This document shows positions 59,901-64,000 of a DNA stretch of 64,000 nucleotides, piece by piece. Made by a program: the position numbers and the translations under genes. The stretch is taken from NCBI RefSeq assembly GCF_009674825.1, contig NZ_WKJH01000005.1, positions 248,001 to 312,000 of the forward strand, read 5' to 3'. The notes below the pieces were generated by a model. That model made no database searches. It had not been told where the DNA came from and saw only the letters and a program-made list of their open reading frames with translations. Every line of letters starts with the position of its first letter. The first letter of the stretch is position 1. This stretch comes from Maribacter luteus. GTDB taxonomy: Bacteria; Bacteroidota; Bacteroidia; Flavobacteriales; Flavobacteriaceae.

Positions 59901-62900
59901 CCCCTAACTGTAGTGTTGATGTTCCAATTTCTTTGGAAGAACCAACCCCAGTTACCCTGAACACCACCCAGAAAACAGATATTACTTGTTTCGGTGCTGC
60001 CAATGGAACGATTACGGTTAGTTTGGTGACCCCATCTACCGGAGTGAATGATAATCCACCATATTCCTATACCATAGATAATGGTTCAGATCCCGCTATC
60101 ACAAATAATACCGGTAGTTTCACAGGTATTGACCAAGGAACTTACGCTATTACAGTTACCTCGGAAAGAGGTTGTATAGCTACTGACAGTATTACCATTG
60201 ATGAACCTACGGAATTGGTTGTCACTGCAAGTGCCACGGATTTTGCCTGTGCTCCGGATAACACGGTCAATGTTTCAGTACTGACCATAGACGTACCAAC
60301 TACGGGAACTGCTCCTTATACATATAGCATTGATGGAGCAAATTTCTTTACAACAAATACCTTCAATGTAATCGATACGGGAGCAACACAAACGATAACT
60401 GCCACCGTAAGGGATGCCAATGGCTGTTCCAATTTTGATACGGTTAACATAAACCCATTACCAACCATAACCGATGTAACCGTTAGCCAACAAACGGCTA
60501 TAACTTGTGCCAATGATGAAGTTGCACGAGTAACAGTTACCGGTGGTTCAGGTGATTTCACTTTTGAATTGTTACCAACAGGTAGTGCGCCAGTGCAAAC
60601 GCCAGGAGCAGGAAACTATTCTGCCGACTTTACGTTGACAACCCCAGGGGATTATACCTTCAGGGTAACCGATAATGTGACCGGTTGTTATTTCACCACT
60701 GCTCCATATACTATTGCTCCTTACGACCTTATTGAGGTTGTCGCAACTCCTGTTTCTCCAGTGACTTGCTTCGGGGACAATGATGGGGTTATGGAAATCA
60801 ATGTTACTAACTATAATGGAAACTATTCGTATGAGGTCTTCAACAGTGATGGAACATCAACTTTAATTACCAATACGGGTGTAGCTCCAGGTATCTTAAG
60901 CATAGCCGGATTGCCCGCAGGAAACTTCTATGTAGTTCTTACTGCAACCGATACGCCGTTCTGTCCGGCTACATCGAACACGATTACCATAGGATCACCA
61001 GATGCTGCTATTAATCTAGTTGAGCTAAGCAATATCAACGCGAATTGTATTATTGGTGCCCAAGTAAATGTACAAGCAACCGGAGGAAATGGTTCATATA
61101 CCTATGCCTTCGTGGAGGATGGTGTAACTCCAAACCTTGGAGACTATACTACTAATGCAAGTGCTACCCTTAACCCTTCATCCAATCTTAACTGGGATGT
61201 TTGGGTAAAAGATGCCAAGGATTGTACCGATATGATTGATATTGTCATTGCAGAGGATCCTATGCCTACGGTAACGGCACCTACTTATGCAACTGACCAA
61301 TGTACCTCCAACGGAACATCCTATACATTTACCGTAATTGGTAGTGCTGGAATTGCACCACTTGAATACAGTATTGGAAACGGATATCAGTCTAGCGATA
61401 CATTCACTGTAACTGCACCTGGAACTTATACCGTTACCGTAAGGGATGCCAACGGATGTACAGGAACCGATACCATAGAGATTTTACCGCCACTTGGTTT
61501 AACACCTGCTGCAACAGTACAGCCTAGTTGTGCCCTTAATGATGGTGTAATTACTATTACAGGAACTGGCGGGTCCCTAAATTATGAATATGACCTTTTA
61601 GATAATGGTGGTACAAGTCTGACAGGTGGAGTTAGACAGGCATCCAATGTCTTTAACTCACTTGCCCCTGGTACTTATACAGCTTTAGTTTATGATACCA
61701 GTGCTTCAGGTTGTGATGCACAAGCCCCAATTACCCTTGAAACACCTACACCAGTTGTATTTACTTGGAACAAAGAAGATGTTTCCTGTAATGGAGGTGC
61801 TGACGGATCAATCGAGATAATCCTTGCTCCTTCCAATGATAATCCACCGTATACCTATACTTTGGATGATGGAACGAACCCACCAACGGTACAGACCAGT
61901 AACTTATTCACTGGTTTGCCCCAAGGAACCTATGATATTACGGTAAGTTCCGGCAAAGCATGTTCAGATACACAACAGGTGGTAATTGATGAACCTCTTG
62001 CCGTTGATGTAACCGCAACAGCAACTGATTTTGCCTGTAATCCTAATAATACGGCATCGAGTTCAGTTATTACTGCAACCGGTATTGATGGTACAGCACC
62101 TTATACCTTCAGTATAGATGGTACCAATTTCTTTACTTCGAATACTTTTACCATATTGGATACTGGTTCTACACAGACCATTACGGTAACCATAAAAGAT
62201 GATAATGGTTGTACGGATACGGCATTAGTGACCATTGAACCATTGAACACATTTACTGCTACGGTTAGCACAATTACCGATATTTCTTGTGCAGGACCTG
62301 AACAAGTGTTGATAACCGTGAATGACAATGGTGATGTGGCCAATACATATACTTATGAATTGTTGCCAATAGGAAACCCTAACGGCACTGAAGTGGCAAC
62401 AGCATTGAATACAACAACACAGTTTGATCTGACTGCCGTAGGTAGTTATACGTTCCGTATTACGGATACAACAACCGGATGTTATGTTGATACACTGCCT
62501 TATGAGATAGCGCCTTATGATTTGATCGAGGTAACCGCAGTTTCTATAGATCCGGTTATTTGTTTTGGTGATGGCAATGGTTCAATAGAATTAACTATTG
62601 ATGGCTATGCAGGAACTTACGATTATCAAGTCTTTGATAGTAACGATAACCCTATTGGTTCTTCGGTAAGTACTGATACAAGTGTAAATCCAAGAATGAT
62701 TACCGGACTTTCAGGTGGTAACTATTATATAACGGTTACCGAAACCGCTGCTCCTTTATGTTCTGATGAAACGAATATTGTTACCATTTCATCGCCCGAT
62801 ATGGCGTTGACCGAGACAACAACTGTTCTTAGTGGGGTTGAATGTACCGATGATCAAGGGGAAGTAAGGGTGAACCCAACAGGTGGAATAGCTCCTTATG

Positions 62901-64000
62901 ATATTACCTTGACCAATACCACAACAGGAGATTCCTCCGGTACTTTGAATGATGTAACCGGTGCAGTATTCTCAGGCTTGTCTGCTGGTGACTATAGCGT
63001 TACCATAGTAGATGCAGGAGGTTGTTCCATAACAAATGCGTATCCGATTTTATTGGATATGCCAACACCAGTAACAGCAAATGCCACTCCGTTAAGCACT
63101 GCATTAACATGCTATGGCGATACCACGGGAAGCGTTTCCGCTGTGAATGTATTGAACGGAAGTGGAAACTATGAATACCAATTGAACTATTACGATGCTT
63201 CAGGTACGACTATTGAATTTACTTCGGGACAGCAAAGTAACAGTGATTTCACAAATCTAGGCGCAGGTATCTATAGTATTACCGTTTCCGATGGATGGAA
63301 CTGTGATGTAGAAACCAATCAGGTTACCATTACAGAGCCTACCCTTATTGAAGCAACATTGATCCGTACCGATCCTTTGACCTGTGCAACGGGAGTAGAA
63401 TTCGAATTAAGTACCACAGGCGGAAGCGGTGTTTATGAGTACAGCTTGGATAATATTACTTTTAGTCCTATGACCAGCAATCCAATGCCTTTACCGGAAA
63501 GTGGTATGCTAGGCTCGGGATCACACCAGTACTATGTACGTGATCTAGGAGGTGCTTGTGAATCTGTACGTTCCAATGCCATAACTGAAACAGCGATTAT
63601 ACCCCTTGCGTTGACCGTAGACACGTCAGCCGCTGTAATCAATTGTAATGGTGAGGCTACGGCAATCATCTATGCCAGTGCAGCAGGTGGTTTAGGTAAC
63701 TATCAGTATGAATTGTATACCGATGCATCCTTGAGCATTGCAACACGCATAGCCGGTCCTCAAGGTTCTGGTAAGTTCACTGGACTTTCCGCAGGTACCT
63801 ATTACGTGAATGTAACCAGTGAGGATTGTACCACTCCGGCAGAGGAAGTTATTATTACCCAACCAGAACCGTTGACCTATACCGAAGAGGTTGTAGATGT
63901 CAGTTGTTTCAGTGATACCAATGGTAGTATTACCGTTACCCTTTCGGGTGGTTCAGGTGGATATCAATATGCGATTTCCCCTAACCTTAACCAATTCGAC
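47921..64000 (+). CDS. sprB: giant SprB-like gliding adhesin (partial, 3' end outside window)
   Basis: The frame is open for 5360 codons to the window edge, and its 3' end, including any sorting domain, is not seen. A signal peptide (~1-25) is followed by a Trp-rich start ([15 protein letters not shown]), a non-repetitive N-terminal region (~26-400), a DUF11-like module (~400-515: [20 protein letters not shown]), and from ~970 on a long array of SprB repeats of roughly 80 residues. Each repeat follows the pattern C-x-n-G-x-I/V, a Y-x-Y-S/E core, an F-x-G/N-L-x-G-x-Y turn and V-x-D-x-x-G-C. In F. johnsoniae SprB is the mobile surface adhesin moved by the gliding motor and secreted by T9SS. Spot checks near 53042, 59642 and 63971 all read in the same frame. 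Confidence 0.9.
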   Translation, partial: MKIKSPKIPLLAFFLFLGIYTSFSQVKNDFDVRYEADIRGEITFVGNNIVNRQVDPHWEGAWERWGWWWIWNPQANWIPDTISPNTPYNLTGNSSEANDNLNMQYIDVDSDPSTFSSSSATLDIPDEGCSLVRYAGLYWSAVYVNSDRSNIDNIKFQVPGGTYQDITADEILFDGAGDTDFGYYSPYACYKDVTSIVSGLANPDGEYFVANVLASSGSSISGGVSGGWNLVIVYENPNLPGSKFITTFDGYAGIASAAPDVDIPISGFTTLPAPFNVNANIGIAALEGDNQIRGDGLEINANGSFSALNSTQNPANNFFNSNITIDPDIVMTRNPNSINTLGWDVDLFPVTNRPNNNVIPNDATSATLRLSSTQDKYDVFFTSFDVEIIEPNIVLEKKVNTPGGVDITGQGVHLGQTLDYVLSFQNIGNDDVDGYVIRDVLPVNVSPPNGVDFVDSDFVLPTGVTYTYDTITHTVEFSIPNNLVEQGLTPYSIRMRVKVAENCFDFVDACSDLIQNLAYSTYHGVENTAQITDDPSVTDFDACGFVVPGATNFLLDDLSDCNFSRTVELCGTEAILDAGDNFDGYVWVRDDNGNNLFDSTDTVITDGDPDNDPSTMSVTEVGTYIVDKIATDPCKGFKEIITVVPYGSGTIPNPVIEYFNTVNSDTDPSNDLAGEIVQCSVDNDLLPKLFLCGVGDTRQIQVNILDAQSIIWEKLDEGSCTDAGDDCANKNLSCTWSQEGTGNNYLVSSEGKYRLSVTYQNGCTSRFYFNVFQNTLDIEYTNNDIICTTPGNITITNLGAGYGYQLVDDATGNILIPFSANNGPSFDFGTGENGAYRVQVTQLDNAGDPIDDACIFETPVIGIVERDVQYEVEVTPANCTVLGTATIRVTNADANYEYEIRLDDGSNSGQGTLVDSESAQTNNNFTFTGLNPGDYIAVVRTDDGCSYSEQITIIDENDLDLDARVLQAITCDPGTILMESTGGQAPHVYAIWEYVNESGTTVTSYATINDIPSTEFQTNTTFEVLAPGDYTFVVVDDNNCPVFSNMVSIELRPAAEYDPVTITDVQCFGDTTGEIQFNLTDDHGYTITYFLSDDTATEIDTNNSGYFTDLAAGNYSVRINQTFGTASCDYTEDITISSPTAALNAISAIVQDYTCLQDAIIEAQNVTGGTAPYSYSIDGVTFIPDTTPNAHRFENLTNGTYTITVRDANGCTFATPAITIEPLNEPSDLTFTATAPNCPTQTSDVTVTVIDGNTPYVFDIIAPSSIAATSTSGTTADFDGLAPGTYTFRVTDNKGCTYTEDFTITPVSPITVAGTLVNNVTCVGASDGAVDFTVNGFSSSYAYSIDGATSITAQTANTINLTGLSAGDYTIIVTDEVTNCTDTQTITVNEPTDSLAFTFNVTPLACTADGSVTITATDGWGGYSYEITQPDAVVLGPQSSNIFSGLNQTGIHTIQVTDAGGCVVTDTFTIDTPTNPTISLDATTDLCFDPASGVSLTATTTNGVAPYSYSLNGGPTQTGNVFNNLTPGSYTVVVTDAYGCTATSNTVIIEPQLSVSPVLTKELDCTTSPDAVIDITINGGYSTFSYQVNGGASIPVTGNTFTYTTAVDGSYTFLITDSEGCTAQTTVVVDPITNPTATTNPVNPTCNGLADGSVEVVIDSNIGTAPYQVDFNGGGLSSQTLYSGLAAGTYNYIVQDSKGCTFSGSVTLTAPDSITADAVLTQPYTCLQTGTIQAQNVSGGTPGYMYSIDGINFVPSDTFTGLTDGTYTITIRDANLCTFVTNVVTILPLDPPTDISFVATPPNCPTETSDVTLTVTGGTGAIAYEITAPAAATTNISGATTGVFAGLAPDTYTFLVTDANGCTYTENYTIDPVTPIDVVGVLVNNVSCMGAADGAIDFTVSGFTTSFQYTINGGTPVTGQTIATINQTGLIAGVYTIIVTDETTNCTSTTTITVSDPQSALVIDSIVPTDPTCLDSGSVTVNVSGGWGNYSYEFIDPSSVHTTNSTGILNGLTDTSAAYTVNVTDANGCTITDSFTLNPAVAPVLSVSANSLCYDSTTGLILTANVTSGGTAPFQYRLNGGAYQSEADFTGLAPGSHTVEVIDSKNCSASATIDVFPTLAASANLVKDLDCSATPDAEISISVSGGNPTFNYEVLRDGSSVQASTAVPSNPFSYTTTTAGTYEFIITDTESCTVTTNQVVITANNPPNVVEVVANPLCTTSADGSVTLNITGGTAPYQIVFDGSAPSTQTTYAGLAAGTYNYTVTDAKGCVTNNSVDLIAPPVLVPGTIDVVQDYTCINTSATLQVINYSGGTPGYTYSLDGVNFQVSDTFNTGITAGTYTITVKDANGCIAITPAVVIDPLDPPTDLTFVATAPTCPAINSDVTITVIDGNAPFNYEITAPAAATTNVTGATTGVFIGLVPGTYTFKVTDAKGCELEESYTVVDIPQVTAISQLTNNVSCFGAADGAFTFTVSDFATTYSYTVENSASTVILSDNTVNTITPIPVSGYPADTYTVTITDDTTNCSTTTSMVIENPPAALDFTFTNTPVTCIQNGSITVTATDGWGSYEYQLENTVGPTIVYAYQGSNTFNNVPAGTYNIYVRDAGGCIIDKPITLDPAETPTIALEPATDYCYDGTDQASLVVSITDGVAPYTYTMNGGAQTAVVGNPFTIANLTPGTYDIQVTDAYGCVSNALNGILIEPQLAATASLTKDLFCISDAIIDVTISGGYTPYANYQVQFNGGGYGATTVIAGSTFTYNGAAAAGTYQFLITDANNCTVETNEINITPTVTPQATPVVTDVACFGGADGSVFIDVDPNFGTAPYTISFNGSAFTSTTTYSGLTAATYPFVVRDARGCEYSSDATIGEPVQIIAGITSRDVTCSNVPGGGNVPGGVDVTITSGGVANFTYTLYDSANNIVTLSSGDPNPATSASTTHSFDGVDFGDYYVRVVDANGCESDLGSVRVLSNPYLSMTAFIPPPDCPTGGTAQITASGGSGDYSFQIYGIGTAPTSEVPGGVNEEVATFTGLNPGQTYIIEAVDNINHCTSYQEVVIPDVSSISVNIDNSTDITCATAEDGTMTFTVDNYDPSVTNIDYSILNAVSNTPVVGSGIYSGTIGPGPAGGPQTLTVNDLPPGDYIIFVEESTLPSCSTTETFRILEPTPVALNFVSQVAANCNNDAEVTVRASGGTGPYNYAYVIAGAAIPVAFPEGSTFILDPSTSLVWDVYAQDSNGCISPEMEVTITEDPSPEISVASTNQCTATEGSFEVDIRLDVVGMSPYTISVDGAAPQASSLSSVGDTMTISNLSSGYHTFTISDINGCGETKDITIYPPLDLNANITAADNCDPADSGVVTITANGGSGNYSYTQITPAGPTQVSGVFTGLTHSIAYTFEVEDTTTHCTTPVTITLPAPVNPTFTLAATDVSCFGGTNGTITVTLDAGNIDVPYEYSLDGGTTTQPSNVFTGLSQGTYNVTVISAKGCEDVKSIDVDEPTQLDISASASAFSCNDTASTITVTINDATPGNPSGTGPYVYSFDNGLNFQAGNTYQVPFGSPDVNVVVRDANGCLDTEVVVIPAMQEVMASINQTQVIDCSNGAEIIELVPSNGSGTYTYAELPSGNPVADPTNIVLTAPGTYVYEITDTVTNCSVIVEHIIAPYNLIDVTATMVSDATCSDSFDGEISVTLTGYTGTFNYQVLDNTGAPVVGASGTDTALADPYTFTASSTLDAGTYTVQITETAYPECVATSNSVTIDAPEPLVLNLLGNINANCNETNAIVTMQATGGTAPYSYGAAISGAGDPGVYPFDNTVELDPTTSLNWDIYVQDANGCVIAVPYAITVATDTTPDISLAIVDACADEGDFGIIVSLDAINTGVAPYTMSINGSAFQSIASFPYTYTGLTADVYSIEIRDANNCSETETITIDAELTASAMVVSQPTCTTNDGVIEFTVNGGSGSFTAELLRSDLTTTGIAATGNQFTGVAFGDYIVRVTDDTLGTPNCSVDVPISLEEPTPVTLNTTQKTDITCFGAANGTITVSLVTPSTGVNDNPPYSYTIDNGSDPAITNNTGSFTGIDQGTYAITVTSERGCIATDSITIDEPTELVVTASATDFACAPDNTVNVSVLTIDVPTTGTAPYTYSIDGANFFTTNTFNVIDTGATQTITATVRDANGCSNFDTVNINPLPTITDVTVSQQTAITCANDEVARVTVTGGSGDFTFELLPTGSAPVQTPGAGNYSADFTLTTPGDYTFRVTDNVTGCYFTTAPYTIAPYDLIEVVATPVSPVTCFGDNDGVMEINVTNYNGNYSYEVFNSDGTSTLITNTGVAPGILSIAGLPAGNFYVVLTATDTPFCPATSNTITIGSPDAAINLVELSNINANCIIGAQVNVQATGGNGSYTYAFVEDGVTPNLGDYTTNASATLNPSSNLNWDVWVKDAKDCTDMIDIVIAEDPMPTVTAPTYATDQCTSNGTSYTFTVIGSAGIAPLEYSIGNGYQSSDTFTVTAPGTYTVTVRDANGCTGTDTIEILPPLGLTPAATVQPSCALNDGVITITGTGGSLNYEYDLLDNGGTSLTGGVRQASNVFNSLAPGTYTALVYDTSASGCDAQAPITLETPTPVVFTWNKEDVSCNGGADGSIEIILAPSNDNPPYTYTLDDGTNPPTVQTSNLFTGLPQGTYDITVSSGKACSDTQQVVIDEPLAVDVTATATDFACNPNNTASSSVITATGIDGTAPYTFSIDGTNFFTSNTFTILDTGSTQTITVTIKDDNGCTDTALVTIEPLNTFTATVSTITDISCAGPEQVLITVNDNGDVANTYTYELLPIGNPNGTEVATALNTTTQFDLTAVGSYTFRITDTTTGCYVDTLPYEIAPYDLIEVTAVSIDPVICFGDGNGSIELTIDGYAGTYDYQVFDSNDNPIGSSVSTDTSVNPRMITGLSGGNYYITVTETAAPLCSDETNIVTISSPDMALTETTTVLSGVECTDDQGEVRVNPTGGIAPYDITLTNTTTGDSSGTLNDVTGAVFSGLSAGDYSVTIVDAGGCSITNAYPILLDMPTPVTANATPLSTALTCYGDTTGSVSAVNVLNGSGNYEYQLNYYDASGTTIEFTSGQQSNSDFTNLGAGIYSITVSDGWNCDVETNQVTITEPTLIEATLIRTDPLTCATGVEFELSTTGGSGVYEYSLDNITFSPMTSNPMPLPESGMLGSGSHQYYVRDLGGACESVRSNAITETAIIPLALTVDTSAAVINCNGEATAIIYASAAGGLGNYQYELYTDASLSIATRIAGPQGSGKFTGLSAGTYYVNVTSEDCTTPAEEVIITQPEPLTYTEEVVDVSCFSDTNGSITVTLSGGSGGYQYAISPNLNQFD
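51371..56551 (+). repeat. type A super-repeat of sprB, three copies of about 1.71 kb
   Basis: The landmark Q-x-Y-T-C begins at 51371, 53084 and 54797, exactly 1713 bases (571 codons) apart each time. Other landmarks keep order at slightly varying spacing: the NCP/TCP module (51581, 53279, 54998), the NNV-T/S-C module, and the LCF/LCY module. Each block holds about seven SprB modules. Confidence 0.75.
56552..64000 (+). repeat. type B super-repeat of sprB, about 1.8 kb period
   Basis: A different block order begins here. The landmark A-x-x-F-x-C recurs at 58421, 60236 and 62024 (1815 and 1788 bases apart), followed each time by IAPY-D/N-LI-x-V segments and then an AN-C module with WD-x-Y/W. 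The period is about 600 codons. The array runs off the edge. Confidence 0.65.

Noticed and set aside
48790-62343. Many antisense frames of 60-150 codons within sprB
   Set aside because: They arise from the repetitive codon use of the sprB array, and their translations are Cys/Gly/Ile-rich shadows.
51371-64000. Regular repeats considered as a CRISPR-like or satellite array
   Set aside because: The repeats are coding, keep frame, and translate as degenerate SprB modules; there are no short identical repeats with unique spacers.

Overview
The window looks like chromosomal DNA from a marine or gliding Flavobacteriaceae-type Bacteroidetes. The evidence is a SprC/SprD/SprB gliding-adhesin cluster with a type IX secretion (T9SS) type B sorting domain, a PorE-like OmpA protein, Bacteroidetes-type promoters (TTTG-N19-TAnnTTTG), small flavobacterial membrane proteins, and Bacteroidetes families such as DUF4175 and DUF4837. 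No rRNA, tRNA or CRISPR array was seen.

Region 1 (1-15432, nearly all minus strand) is a surface-polysaccharide locus. A consensus-like promoter at 14338-14368 drives tightly packed genes. They run pseB, pseC, pseF, a CitE-like lyase, a MaoC-like hydratase, a second CitE-like lyase, a NeuD/PglD-like acyltransferase, pseG, pseI, a Wzx flippase, a glycosyltransferase with bacterial sialyltransferase motifs, a Wzy-like polymerase, a GT4 glycosyltransferase and an O-antigen-ligase-like protein. The locus therefore makes CMP-pseudaminic acid (or a relative), transfers it, and flips and polymerises the glycan. A Wzz-like protein lies just upstream. The left end carries a decayed IS3-family element. 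No PseH (GNAT) gene is present; the acyltransferase plus the lyase-hydratase-lyase cassette suggests an unusual N- or O-acyl group on the sugar. This cassette is the best candidate for an undescribed system here.

Region 2 (15439-31841) is mostly housekeeping and envelope genes: a DUF6909-like protein, a GH3-family enzyme, an M23 peptidase, TatA, a PorE-like OmpA protein, two tandem paralogous small membrane proteins each with its own terminator, a DUF4837 lipoprotein, MltD, Pgk, DNA polymerase III delta', a DoxX-like protein, an OmpH/Skp-like lipoprotein, a SAM methyltransferase and a small lipoprotein.

Region 3 (31953-42765) holds two perfect 16-bp parS palindromes bracketing mnmG and a small membrane-protein gene. 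YbeY, DUF4175, GltX, an SPFH/stomatin protein and GlnS follow. The parS pair suggests the segment lies in the origin-proximal centromere region.

Region 4 (43034-64000, plus strand) is the gliding cluster: SprC-like, SprD-like (PorP/SprF domain plus two SPOR-like modules), and an enormous SprB-like adhesin. The adhesin frame is open for 5360 codons and runs off the right edge. It is built from SprB modules arranged in higher-order blocks, first about 1.71 kb and then about 1.8 kb. An identical two-part upstream element with the same spacing precedes both sprC and sprB.
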